From assembly GCF_014694315.1 (NCBI RefSeq), contig NZ_JAAOXD010000004.1, forward strand, positions 97,653 to 161,652: 64,000 nucleotides of DNA. Direction: 5' to 3'. Below are positions 50,442 through 58,789 of this stretch, one piece after another. Position numbers and translations under genes: made by a program. The stretch's first letter is position 1, and each line of letters opens with the position of its first letter. This DNA is from Arthrobacter ipis (lineage in GTDB: Bacteria > Actinomycetota > Actinomycetes > Actinomycetales > Micrococcaceae). The notes beneath the pieces are model-generated. The model searched no databases. It saw nothing but the letters and a program-made list of their open reading frames with translations, and had not been told where the DNA came from.

Positions 50442-51845
50442 ATGACCATCGAAGGATGGACACAAACGCTGGGCGCAGGACCGCTGCTGCTCATCGCGGC
50501 CGTTGCGATCGGCGTCCTGCTGTTCCTGATCATCAGGCTGCGCATGCACGCGCTGCTGGCACTGATCCTGGTCAGCCTCGCCACGGCCTTCGCCACCGGA
50601 ATCCCCGCCAACCAGGTGGTTCCGGTGCTCATCAACGGCTTCGGGACGACCCTCGGAACCGTGGCCCTGCTCGTCGGCCTGGGCGCCATGCTCGGCCGCA
50701 TCGTGGAAACCAGCGGAGGCGCGAAGGTGCTGGCCGACTACATGATCGGCATCTTCGGTGAGAAGCGCGCACCGTTCGCGCTGGGCCTGGCCTCCCTGAT
50801 CTTCGGGTTCCCCATCTTCTTCGACGCCGGCCTCGTGGTCATGCTCCCCGTGGTCTTCGCCGTGGCCCACCGCCTGGGCGGGGGAGTGCTGCGCTACGGC
50901 CTCCCCGCCGCCGGCGCGTTCTCCGTCATGCACATCTACCTGCCGCCGCACCCGGGCCCGGTCTCGGCGTCGGCCTTCTTTGAAGCGAACATCGGCCTGG
51001 TGACCATCGCCGGCCTCATCACCGCCATCCCCACCTGGTACCTCACCGCCTACCTGTACGGCCTGTGGACCGGAAAGAAGCTGCACCTCCCGGTCCCGGA
51101 ACTCCTCGGCCACGCCACCCCCGAAGCCGAATCCCACCCGCCGCGCTTCCGCACCATCATGGGCCTGCTGCTCCTGCCCCTGCTCTTCATCTTCATCAAC
51201 ACCGGCCTGAATACCCTGGCCTCCTCCGGCGTGCTGCCTGCGTCCGCCAAGAACGAACAGTGGTTCCAGATCCTGCGCACCTTGGGCGAGACCCCGGTGG
51301 CTCTGCTCATCACGGTCTTCGTGGCGATGTTCGTCCTCGGCGCCCGCCGCGGAATCCACAACGGGGTCATCGAGAACCTGCTCGAAACCTCCCTGGGCCC
51401 GGTCTGCTCGGTCATCCTGATCACCGGCGCCGGCGGGATGTTCGGCGGCGTGCTGCGCACCTCCGGCATCGGGGACGCGCTGGCCGACGTCCTGGGCAAC
51501 ATGGGCATCCCGCTCATCCTGGCCGGATTCCTGATCTCGTCGATCCTGCGCATCGCCCAGGGTTCCGCCACCGTGGCCCTCACCACCACCGCCGGCCTTA
51601 TTGCCCCCGGTGTTGCCGCCGGCGGAATGAACGGCATGCAGGTGGCCGCCCTGGTCATCGCCTGTGCCGCCGGATCCGTCGTTGCCTCGCACGTGAACGA
51701 CGCCGGCTTCTGGATGGTGGGACGCTTCTTCGGCATGGACGTCAAGACCACGCTGAAGACCTGGACCGTCATGGAAACCCTGATCGGCGTGATGGGCTTC
51801 GGCATCTCCGCAGCCATCTTTGCCGTGGCCGGGCTGGCCGGTTAG
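50442..51845 (+). CDS. gntP: Gluconate:H+ symporter, GntP family
   Basis: A 467-aa inner-membrane permease with about 12 helices. The family segments GFPIFFDAGLVVMLPVVFAV and MHIYLPPHPGPVSAS are present, with HVNDAGFWMVGRFFGM near the end. ATG 50442 has AAGGAG 5 bp upstream and is 69 bp after gntK. Substrate is D-gluconate by operon context. The operon ends at a perfect 52-bp palindrome with a T-run. Confidence 0.95.
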   Translation: MTIEGWTQTLGAGPLLLIAAVAIGVLLFLIIRLRMHALLALILVSLATAFATGIPANQVVPVLINGFGTTLGTVALLVGLGAMLGRIVETSGGAKVLADYMIGIFGEKRAPFALGLASLIFGFPIFFDAGLVVMLPVVFAVAHRLGGGVLRYGLPAAGAFSVMHIYLPPHPGPVSASAFFEANIGLVTIAGLITAIPTWYLTAYLYGLWTGKKLHLPVPELLGHATPEAESHPPRFRTIMGLLLLPLLFIFINTGLNTLASSGVLPASAKNEQWFQILRTLGETPVALLITVFVAMFVLGARRGIHNGVIENLLETSLGPVCSVILITGAGGMFGGVLRTSGIGDALADVLGNMGIPLILAGFLISSILRIAQGSATVALTTTAGLIAPGVAAGGMNGMQVAALVIACAAGSVVASHVNDAGFWMVGRFFGMDVKTTLKTWTVMETLIGVMGFGISAAIFAVAGLAG

Positions 51846-51857
51846 CGCCACTGTCTT

Positions 51858-51912
51858 AAGTACGACGGCGGGAGGCCGGCAGATCTGCCGGCCTCCCGCC
51901 GTCGTACTTTTG
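51858..51912. terminator. Perfect 52-bp palindrome, terminator of gntP
   Basis: Arms 51858-51883 and 51884-51909 are exact reverse complements with no spacer (centre AGATCT), followed by TTTTG on the plus strand; AAGTACGACGGC opens it. It can end transcription of both gntP and anything arriving on the minus strand. Shares GACGGCGGGAGGCCG with 48748. Confidence 0.9.
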
Positions 51913-51969
51913 TCTGTTGCTGGGCAAAGTGCGGCAGACTGGTACTTCTCGACAAGAAAGCGGAACACA

Positions 51970-52236
51970 TTGATCAATCTGCAGCAGGATTCCGAAGGCT
52001 TCATCCGGATGAACAGGCATTTCCCGGCCAGCGTCCTGGTCTCCATCACCTTTTCCGATGGCTCGGTGGAGAATGTCTCCGGCCAGCGGCTCAACCAGGC
52101 CTACGACGAAGCCCTGGCCGAGTTCCGCGAACAAAACAATCTGGACGCGAAGGGTTTCTCGCGCTACCAGAAGAGCCGGACCAACCCCGGAAACAAGGTC
52201 GACTTCGTGCGCGTCCAGCCCGGCATGAGCGACTGA
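51970..52236 (+). CDS. Small conserved hypothetical protein
   Basis: An 88-aa protein, from TTG 51970 (INLQQDSEGFIRMNRHFP) or ATG 52009. The body reads VSITFSDGSVENVSGQRLNQ AYDEALAEFRE, a likely beta-beta-alpha unit, and ends KVDFVRVQPGMSD. It is similar in style to short conserved proteins of Arthrobacter of unknown role. Flanked by two strong hairpins, so it is an independent unit. Confidence 0.5.
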   Translation: MINLQQDSEGFIRMNRHFPASVLVSITFSDGSVENVSGQRLNQAYDEALAEFREQNNLDAKGFSRYQKSRTNPGNKVDFVRVQPGMSD

Positions 52237-52270
52237 GGGCGCCGGCCTTTTAATCCAACCGTTCTAATCC

Positions 52271-52331
52271 AACGCGGGGTCAGATATCGCCCAATCCGTT
52301 GCCGCGATCGGGCGATATCGGACCCCGCGTT
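52271..52331. repeat. Long imperfect palindrome between convergent genes
   Basis: Arms 52271-52292 and 52310-52331 (22 bp, one mismatch) with a 17-nt spacer; arm start AACGCGGGGTC, arm end GATATCGCCC. The arm length, single mismatch and spacer size are like the 2803/10384 elements, although only GTCAGATA-like bases are shared. It may act as a bidirectional terminator. Confidence 0.8.
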
Positions 52332-52341
52332 GCTGTCTGAC

Positions 52342-53043
52342 CTACTCGACGAGGGCCTTGATAACCTCCTTGGCCACGTCCTCACTGGACTGCGGGTTCT
52401 GGCCGCTGATGAGGTTGCCCTCACGCACCACGTGGCTTGCCCAGTCCGGTCCGGTTTCCACGTTGGCGCCCTTCTCCCGCAGCGCCGTCTCCACCAGCCA
52501 CGGCGTGTTCTCCCCGGTACCGCCGCCCAGTTCCTCGGAGTTGGCAAACACCGTCAGCTTGCGGCCCGCGAAAACGAACGCGCCGTCGTCGGCCGTGGCG
52601 CTGAGTAGGCCCGCCGGGCCGTGGCAGAAGGGGGCGATGATCTTGCCGACGCCGTCGGCCTCCACGAGGATGCGGCCGAGATCCCTGTCCTGGAAGAGGT
52701 CCGCCATGGGGCCGTGGCCGCCCGGCAGGACCACGGCGTCATACCCGGACATGTCGACGTCGGCCAGCACCAGCGGTGCGAAGAGGTCGACGTCGATCAT
52801 CTCCAGGTAGGTGCGGAAGTCCTCCGCCCGCTCCTCGCTGCCCACCATGTCCGCCTGCAGGCTGAGCTTGTCGACGGTGGGCTTGACGCCGCCGGGCGTG
52901 GCGAAGTCCACGTTGTGCCCGGCCTGCTGCAGGGTCCGGTGCGCCACCACCAGTTCCTCGGCCCAGAATCCCGTGGGGTGCTGGCTGCCATCCTTCATGG
53001 TCAGCGAATCGGCCGCCGAGACGACCATCAGAATGTTAGCCAT
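52342..53043 (-). CDS. DJ-1/PfpI-family protein (Hsp31-like)
   Basis: A 233-aa class I glutamine-amidotransferase-like protein. The nucleophile elbow IIAPFCHGPAGLLSAT carries Cys near 140, with the conserved acid in YDAVVLPGGHGPMADLF and N-terminal KDGSQHPTGFWAEELVVAHR. This pattern is typical of glyoxalase III/deglycase-type Hsp31 members that detoxify methylglyoxal. ATG 53043 follows AGGAGCAAGGACA. The specific activity is inferred. Confidence 0.88.
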   Translation of the reverse strand: MANILMVVSAADSLTMKDGSQHPTGFWAEELVVAHRTLQQAGHNVDFATPGGVKPTVDKLSLQADMVGSEERAEDFRTYLEMIDVDLFAPLVLADVDMSGYDAVVLPGGHGPMADLFQDRDLGRILVEADGVGKIIAPFCHGPAGLLSATADDGAFVFAGRKLTVFANSEELGGGTGENTPWLVETALREKGANVETGPDWASHVVREGNLISGQNPQSSEDVAKEVIKALVE

Positions 53044-53082
53044 TGTCCTTGCTCCTTATGTGGGTTTCTTGGTTTCGACGCA

Positions 53083-53150
53083 GCCGCTGATCGAGCTTTT
53101 CGAGATCTCGCGTGACCGGGCTTCTTGGCTTCGAGAGGCTTAGCCGGCAA
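53083..53150. repeat. Degenerate 3'-end repeat copies
   Basis: TTGGTTTCGACGCAGCCG and GGCTTCGAGAGGCTTAGCCG resemble the GGTTTCGACAGGCTCAACCA repeat with several changes, and the second includes the reverse-complement TAA of the methyltransferase gene. Confidence 0.5.
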
Positions 53151-54459
53151 GCCATTCCCTCAGCCGAAGCGGCGGCTCCTGGCCGCCCGGCTTCTGCACC
53201 AGCACCTGGTTCACGCCGGTCAGGCCGCCTTCGAAGCCGAGTGCACTCGCCGCCATGTACAGCCGCCAGATGCGGGCGCGGCCGTCAGTTGTTAGCCGCA
53301 CGGCCTCGTCCCAGTTCTCCTCCAGGTTCTTGACCCATGCGCGCAGCGTCAGGGCGTAGTGCCGGCGGAGGGCCTCGACGTCGAGCACCTCGAAGCCGCC
53401 GCCCTCCAGCGCCGTCATGACCTCGGAGAGGCTGAGCATCTGGCCGTCGGGGAAGACGTAGCGGGGGATGAAGGAATCGGGATCGTCCTCGGTGGGTCCC
53501 GCATTCCAGGAGATGGCGTGATTAAGCATGCGACCGCCCGGACGGAGCAGGCCGTGGAGCTGGGAGACGTAGCGATCCAGTTGCTCGCGGCCCACGTGCT
53601 CTGACATGCCGATGGAACTGATCGCGTCGAACGGGCCGTCGTCGATGTCGCGGTAGTCCTGGACACGGATATCCACTCGGTCCGTCAGTCCGGCCTCGGC
53701 CACCCGCTTGCGGACCAGCTCGGCCTGTTCGGTGGAGATGGTGATGCCCACAACGGTGACGCCGTACCGCTCGGCGGCGTGCAGGGCGAAGCTGCCCCAG
53801 CCGCAACCGACGTCCAGAAGGCGCTGGCCCGGCTGCAGGCCCAGCTTGCGGCAGACCAGGTCGAGCTTCTCCTCCTGGGCTTCTTCCAGGCTTCTGCTTT
53901 CATCGGACCAGACTGCGCAGGAGTACACCATCGACGGGCCCAGGACCAGCCGGTAGAAGTCGTTGCCGACGTCGTAGTGGTGTGAGATCGCGGCGGCGTC
54001 CCGTGTCTTCGAGTGCCTGCGGCCGTGCTTTTCCACCTTCGCTTCCTCCGGCGGGGGAGCGGGGTTGCGGCCCAGTGCGCCGAGCCGGATACCGGTTTTG
54101 AGCAGTGTCCAGACTTCCCGGGGCGTCGGCGGGCTGAACGGGCCCGGTTCGGCGAACTTGCCGGCGGAACTCAGGGCGGCGAAGGCCTCGAAGATATCGC
54201 CGTGGGCGGTGATTTCACCGGCGACGTACGCCCGGCTCAGGCCCAGCTGCCCGGGCGACCAGAGGATCCGCCGCAGCGCCCGGCGGGAGGTGAACTCGAT
54301 CAGAGGGGCGTCAGGGGGACCGGCTTCCGAGCCATCCCAGGCCCGCAGCCGGACGGGTATCTGGTCGGCGCCCGCTTTTCCCGTCCCGAACTCCCCGGTG
54401 CCAAGGACGATGGCCAATGCCCTGGCCAGCTTTGGTGCCGCTCCGGTCGTCTTTGCCAT
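53140..54459 (-). CDS. Cyclopropane-fatty-acid synthase-type SAM methyltransferase
   Basis: Methylates double bonds of phospholipid acyl chains using SAM. The 439-aa protein has an N-terminal lipid-binding region (LRRILWSPGQLGLSRAYVAG), SAM motif LLDVGCGWGSFALHAAERYG near 205, YSCAVW, and the catalytic-domain motifs ISSIGMSEHVG and DDPDSFIPRYVFPDGQM. The SAM and core lengths fit Cfa/mycolic-type enzymes. ATG 54459. It stands alone. Cfa proper versus a tuberculostearic-type branch methyltransferase is not decided. Confidence 0.87.
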   Translation of the reverse strand: MAKTTGAAPKLARALAIVLGTGEFGTGKAGADQIPVRLRAWDGSEAGPPDAPLIEFTSRRALRRILWSPGQLGLSRAYVAGEITAHGDIFEAFAALSSAGKFAEPGPFSPPTPREVWTLLKTGIRLGALGRNPAPPPEEAKVEKHGRRHSKTRDAAAISHHYDVGNDFYRLVLGPSMVYSCAVWSDESRSLEEAQEEKLDLVCRKLGLQPGQRLLDVGCGWGSFALHAAERYGVTVVGITISTEQAELVRKRVAEAGLTDRVDIRVQDYRDIDDGPFDAISSIGMSEHVGREQLDRYVSQLHGLLRPGGRMLNHAISWNAGPTEDDPDSFIPRYVFPDGQMLSLSEVMTALEGGGFEVLDVEALRRHYALTLRAWVKNLEENWDEAVRLTTDGRARIWRLYMAASALGFEGGLTGVNQVLVQKPGGQEPPLRLREWLAG

Positions 54460-54801
54460 AGTCGTCGCCTCTCATCCCGTGCCCCAGCTCAGGCTGCGCC
54501 ATTGCAGTCCCGTGGGATTAAGCTACACAAGCCTGCCTGCGCCCGACAGGGAGACAGAGTTGTCTCCCTAGTCCGACGCGGTCGAGGCGGTGCTTTGGCC
54601 CCGCACCACTCCACGAATTCGAGGGAGACCTGCCCGGATGACGGAAGCTTCCGGCGTCGCCGATGCGTTCCGGCGAACTGGCGGATCATTCCGTTGGGCG
54701 CCGCCGGGGCTCGCCCCGAAGCTCCCGACTCTGGACCGGATTTCAGGGCGGTGGGATCCTGAACCAAACGTCGACCGGGGGGAGAAAGGCTGTAGCAGAC
54801 C
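54460..54801. other. Intergenic region with a strong small hairpin
   Basis: GGGAGACA (54549-54556), loop GAGT, TGTCTCCC (54561-54568) is a perfect 8-bp hairpin. Otherwise 340 bp with no supported gene; it should carry the divergent promoters of the methyltransferase and the 2TM protein. Confidence 0.5.
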
Positions 54802-55269
54802 ATGGACGAATCCGCGGATACACGTCAACGGCTGTCCGATCGCATTGACCAGAAGCAGCAGGCCATCCGCGCCTACTTGGGGCGAGAGCGGCCGCGCCGG
54901 AACAGGCTTTCGAACATCAGCATCGTGGGCAGCGCCCTGGCCGCCATGCTTACCGCCGGCCCGGCCGTTGGAGGCACCGGGTTCACCGAGGCAATTCAGG
55001 GAATCTTCCGGCTGGAGGAAGACTCGGTAGTGTGGCGGTTCCTCTGTTTGGCAGCCGTGATTTTCTCCGTCGCCGCCGCGTTGGCCACGAACTTCGCGAA
55101 CTCCCGCGCGCTGGGCGAGAAGGTCAGTGCCGCCGAGAGTGCCAATGCCCAGCTGGAAGGTCTGCAACTGTCCTTGAGCTTCGGCAACCTCGCCGTGGCC
55201 GACGCCCTCAAGCTCTACCAGCAAGCCGTAGCGCCGGTGGCGTTCGTGGATGAGGTCCCGTCGCGCTGA
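54802..55269 (+). CDS. Hypothetical two-helix membrane protein
   Basis: A 155-aa protein from ATG 54802, weak ribosome site (GGGGGGAGAAAGG 12 bp upstream). Charged N-terminal helix (DTRQRLSDRIDQKQQAIRAY), then two transmembrane helices (about 37-60 and 80-100) and a C-terminal helical tail (SRALGEKVSAAESANAQLEG). This N-helix/2TM/C-helix layout is like some small effector proteins of conflict systems (for example SLATT-type), but no specific motif proves it, and no nucleotidyltransferase is near. Confidence 0.6.
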   Translation: MDESADTRQRLSDRIDQKQQAIRAYLGRERPRRNRLSNISIVGSALAAMLTAGPAVGGTGFTEAIQGIFRLEEDSVVWRFLCLAAVIFSVAAALATNFANSRALGEKVSAAESANAQLEGLQLSLSFGNLAVADALKLYQQAVAPVAFVDEVPSR

Positions 55270-55297
55270 GGTTCCTTTTTTCAAGAACGCACGACGG

Positions 55298-55331
55298 CGG
55301 GTGGCTGGCACGAATGTCAGCCACCCGTTTT
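55298..55331. terminator. Terminator after 2TM protein
   Basis: CGGGTGGCTG (55298-55307), 10-nt loop, CAGCCACCCG (55318-55327) and TTTT. It is preceded by ACGACGG, as at 51858. Strong and probably bidirectional. Confidence 0.85.
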
Positions 55332-55359
55332 CGCTCAAGGAGCACTTCGGTTCTATGAA

Positions 55360-55821
55360 TTACGCAAGAAGAGCGCAAATGTCAGTAACTTGCCCAGGTC
55401 CTTCAAATGCGCTGACCTGACGTCCCTTATCGTCCAATACGAAGGTTACTGTCCCTTGGGTGAGAAACAGTCCTTCTCGATCACCCTCAGGGACGATGAG
55501 GACGTTTCTTCCGGTAGACGTCACGGTCAACAGCCCCGGGTCGCTTGTGTCAATGTGGGTTGCTCCCGTAATCACATAGGTCACGCTTTCTCCAGTTCTG
55601 ACGTTTGTGAGGGTCACCCGCTGATTAGGTGCAGTGATGATCGCGGCCCCGCCGGGGAGTTCGTTTACACCCGACCCGCCCGTAACCGTGGCCTCCACTC
55701 GGAAACCGCAGTCCCTGTTGATAAAGGTGACGTCCGCCGGCGCAGGCGGGGCCGCGGTAACAGGCCCACTGCCCATAACTAAGCCAAGCAAAACGGCAGC
55801 AAAAACTATAAGCTTTTTCAT
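55360..55821 (-). CDS. Secreted small protein with two cysteines
   Basis: A 153-aa protein from ATG 55821. MKKLIVFAAVLLGLVMGSGP VTA ending in AAPPAPA is a Sec signal peptide, cut near residue 24. The mature part is predicted all-beta (FRVEATVTGGSGVNELPGGA, VTFVLDDKGRQVSAFEG) with cysteines in INRDCGFRV and DICALL that could form a disulfide. It is in markedly AT-richer DNA than its surroundings, suggesting recent arrival. No family is recognised. Confidence 0.7.
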   Translation of the reverse strand: MKKLIVFAAVLLGLVMGSGPVTAAPPAPADVTFINRDCGFRVEATVTGGSGVNELPGGAAIITAPNQRVTLTNVRTGESVTYVITGATHIDTSDPGLLTVTSTGRNVLIVPEGDREGLFLTQGTVTFVLDDKGRQVSAFEGPGQVTDICALLA

Positions 55822-56195
55822 GGCAATTTCTATTCCTAATCTGTTTGCGAAAGCGCGCACGCCAAATACGGACCAATTGCGCGCTGGAAGCTAGGGGCGT
55901 GAAACTCAGCATTGAATATCAGGTCGGAGCGGTTCTTCCATTGGGAAGCCGCACATGAGTTGCCACGGGAAAAGCGCCGCATGTCTAGTTCCCACTCATT
56001 TTCCCAAACTCAAAGTAAGGGTCAGCTCTCGGCATTATCTTCTTTGATTAATGCCTAGGTGCAGGATATTAGACCCTTCTTCTCAAGCATGGGAAGACAA
56101 TTTCATTATTTGTCAAGGACTTCGATCGCGTTGTCACCGCCGTGCTTCATCCCGTTCACCCCGCCGTCGCTAGCCCGTAACCCTGCCCGTCGAGC
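55822..56195. other. AT-rich intergenic stretch
   Basis: About 370 bp without a supported gene, lower in GC than the rest of the window (for example TTAATGCCTAGGTGCAGGAT near 56038). No repeats, tRNA or att-like sequence were recognised. It separates the secreted protein from PhoD. Confidence 0.5.
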
Positions 56196-57836
56196 ATGGG
56201 CCTCATGACTGCACTCTCCCGCCGAAACGTCCTCAAAGGTGCCATCGCCGCTGCCGGTGCCGCCGCCGTCGCGCCTTCCCTGGTGGTCCCCGCCCACGCC
56301 GCCCGGCCGTCCGCGGTTCCACTGGTCCGCAACCGGCTGACCCTGCCGTCCGGCATCTCCACCGGAGATGTCACCACCAACTCGGGCGTCCTCTGGTCCC
56401 GCGCGTCAGGCGCAGGCCGGCTGGTGGCCAACCTGCTGGCGGTGGACGAGGACGGGTGCGCACTCCGCGGCAGCCGCGCCTTCAGCCGCGTGCTGCGCGG
56501 CACCACAGCCAGCGATGCCACCGACTTCACCTCGAAGATCCGCGCCCGCGACCTGCCGTCGGGCACCCGCTTTGCCCTCGCCATGCACTTCGAGGACCCC
56601 GACGGCAACGCGGGCGAGACCGCCCGTGGCTCATTCAGCACTCCGCCCGGCTCGAAGGCCAACAGTCCCTGGTCCCGCAGCGGTGGGACGAAGCGCAGCC
56701 AGAACTTCGTCTGGACCGGCGACACCGCCGGCCAGGGGTGGGGCATCAACGAGGAGATCGGCGGTATGCGCGGGTACGCGGCCATGCTCGCCACCAATCC
56801 GGACTTCTTCATCCACTCGGGCGACACCATCTACGCCGACGGCCCCATCGCCGCCCAGGTCACCGAGCCCGACGGCCAGATCTGGCGCAACCTCGTTACC
56901 GAAGAGGTCTCCAAGGTTGCGGAAACCCTCGAGGAGTACCGGGGACGGCACCGCTACAACCTCGTGGACAAGAACATCCGCGCCCTCTACGCCGAGGTTC
57001 CCGTCATCGCCCAGTGGGACGACCACGAAACCACCAACAACTGGTACCCCGGCGAAATCCTCACCGACTCCCGCTACACCGAGCGCCGGGTGGACGTCCT
57101 CGCCGCCCGCGGCCGCCAGGCCTGGCAGGAATACCAGCCCATCGCCCAGCTCAGCGACGGCAGCACCGGATTCGAACCGGCCCGCATCTACCGCAAGATC
57201 TCCCGCGGCCCCCAGCTGGACGTCTTCTGTCTTGACATGCGCACCTTCAAGGACCCCAACACCGAGGGCAAGGAAACGCGCCTCACCCACATCCTCGGCC
57301 AGGAGCAGGCCGACTGGCTCATCCGTGAAGTCACCAAGTCCAAAGCCACCTGGAAGGTGATTTCCGCGGACCTCCCGCTCGGCATCATCGTCCCGGACGG
57401 GCCCGCAGCGCAGGAATCGCTCGCAAACCGCGACGCCGGCGCTCCCTTGGGCAAGGAGCTTGAAATCGCGCGCGTACTGTCCGCGTTCAAGCGCAACCGG
57501 GTTAAAAACATCGTGTGGCTCACCGCGGACGTGCACTACTGCGCCGCCCACCACTACTCGCCGGAGCGCGCCCTCTTCCAGGACTTCGACCCCTTCTGGG
57601 AGTTCGTCGGCGGGCCCATCAACGCCGGAAGCTTCGGGCCCAACCAGATGGACGGTACCTTCGGCCCGGAAGTGGTTTTCTCCAAGGCCGGCGCCTACGC
57701 CGGCGAGTCCCCGCGCAGCGGCGAAAGCCAGTACTTCGGCCATGTGGACCTTGGCGAGGACGACGTCTTCGCCGTCACCCTCCGCAACGCGAACGGCGCC
57801 GTGATCTTCCGCAAGGACCTGAACCCGGAGCGCTGA
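56196..57836 (+). CDS. phoD: PhoD-family alkaline phosphatase/phosphodiesterase, Tat-exported
   Basis: A 546-aa extracellular metallophosphatase. ALSRRNVLKGAIAAAGAAAV is a twin-arginine signal. Metal-site motifs are FVWTGDTAGQGWGIN, FFIHSGDTIYADGP, VIAQWDDHETTNNW and WLTADVHYCAAHHY, the PhoD set. ATG 56205 (MTALSRRN) is an equally good start. Expected Ca/Fe-dependent cleavage of phosphate monoesters or diesters outside the cell. No phosphate-regulon box was identified upstream. Confidence 0.92.
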   Translation: MGLMTALSRRNVLKGAIAAAGAAAVAPSLVVPAHAARPSAVPLVRNRLTLPSGISTGDVTTNSGVLWSRASGAGRLVANLLAVDEDGCALRGSRAFSRVLRGTTASDATDFTSKIRARDLPSGTRFALAMHFEDPDGNAGETARGSFSTPPGSKANSPWSRSGGTKRSQNFVWTGDTAGQGWGINEEIGGMRGYAAMLATNPDFFIHSGDTIYADGPIAAQVTEPDGQIWRNLVTEEVSKVAETLEEYRGRHRYNLVDKNIRALYAEVPVIAQWDDHETTNNWYPGEILTDSRYTERRVDVLAARGRQAWQEYQPIAQLSDGSTGFEPARIYRKISRGPQLDVFCLDMRTFKDPNTEGKETRLTHILGQEQADWLIREVTKSKATWKVISADLPLGIIVPDGPAAQESLANRDAGAPLGKELEIARVLSAFKRNRVKNIVWLTADVHYCAAHHYSPERALFQDFDPFWEFVGGPINAGSFGPNQMDGTFGPEVVFSKAGAYAGESPRSGESQYFGHVDLGEDDVFAVTLRNANGAVIFRKDLNPER

Positions 57837-57861
57837 GCCTGCTCCACCTACGGCGCCGGGC

Positions 57862-58215
57862 TCAGTCGACGGTTACCTCGGGCTGCTGTGGGGTGCCGGG
57901 AGGCTGGTACTTGATCTGCGCTGCCTGCCGCATTGCGTCCATCGTTTCCTCGACCGTCAGGAGCACTGTGGTTTCGAATGAGCCCAGCGCTCCGCCTCCG
58001 CTGATTGCCAGTGCTACCGCCGCCATGGACACGTTGTCCGGAGCCTCCCAGAGGTTGTAGCCGTCATGCGTTCCGAAGGCGTACCAGAATCCGTGGAGCT
58101 TCCCGCCGACCGATTCGATGTAGGCCTGTGCGGCCTTTCGTCGGTCTTCCGGGTTGCTGATCAGCCGTGCCCAGGTCTCCGGGGTGTAACTGAACCTGGA
58201 TAGATAGAGGGGCAT
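57862..58215 (-). CDS. GYD-domain protein
   Basis: A 117-aa protein with FSYTPETWARLISNPEDRRK, GKLHGFWYAFGTHDGYNLWE and APDNVSMAAVALAISGGGAL, the GYD ferredoxin-like dimeric barrel pattern (here HDGYNLWEAPD). No function is known for the domain. Convergent with phoD, 25 bp apart. Confidence 0.8.
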   Translation of the reverse strand: MPLYLSRFSYTPETWARLISNPEDRRKAAQAYIESVGGKLHGFWYAFGTHDGYNLWEAPDNVSMAAVALAISGGGALGSFETTVLLTVEETMDAMRQAAQIKYQPPGTPQQPEVTVD

Positions 58216-58359
58216 GGTCTTGGCTTTCGGTGCCGTCGGAAGCGGGATTTACCCAGAATGGCAGGCCGCGCTGCGGCCAGCAACGGCGGAATTTTTCACC
58301 AGCGCGCGGGTGGCTTCAGATGGGTAGTCACCCGGCCCGTCCGGTGGGACGATTCAACT

Positions 58360-58632
58360 ATGAGCGAGTTTTTTCCGGACCATGGGCCGCACCTGCACGC
58401 GCATGCGGCACCCACCACCCAGCAGATGCGCACCGTCGGCCAGCGGCGCCGGGACGCGGAAGAGAAACTGGAACAGCACCTTCAGGAAGCCCGACACAAG
58501 GACCAACCGCAAAACGATGAGCCACTCACGCAGGCGGCAACTCCGACGTTCGACGGCCAGGGCGCTGCCGGTGCGGAGAACGACGGCGGATTGGGGACCA
58601 CCGAGGGTGTGGATCCGAACCCGGGTCGGTAG
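58360..58632 (+). CDS. Small hydrophilic hypothetical protein
   Basis: A 90-aa protein from ATG 58360 with poor ribosome site. It is charged and helical in its first half (TVGQRRRDAEEKLEQHLQEA) and disordered in the second (GAENDGGLGTTEGVDPNPGR). No hydrophobic helix and no known family. It may be a real small gene of the lineage. Confidence 0.4.
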   Translation: MSEFFPDHGPHLHAHAAPTTQQMRTVGQRRRDAEEKLEQHLQEARHKDQPQNDEPLTQAATPTFDGQGAAGAENDGGLGTTEGVDPNPGR

Positions 58633-58789
58633 TTTCGGCAAGCCCTTCCATTGGCTGAATGCTGCACGTCACATTTCCGCAGAGAGAACGTAATCCGGCA
58701 TCCATTCTGCAAGAATAACGAAGTCATGTGCGGGAGGTCACAAGCAACGGCGCTTGGGACCTCCCGTGCAATGCCCTGGGGAGGCAAGG

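Noticed and set aside
49857..52094. 745-codon minus-strand frame antisense to gntK-gntP
   Set aside because: Glu/Gly/His-rich shadow spanning two well-supported genes.
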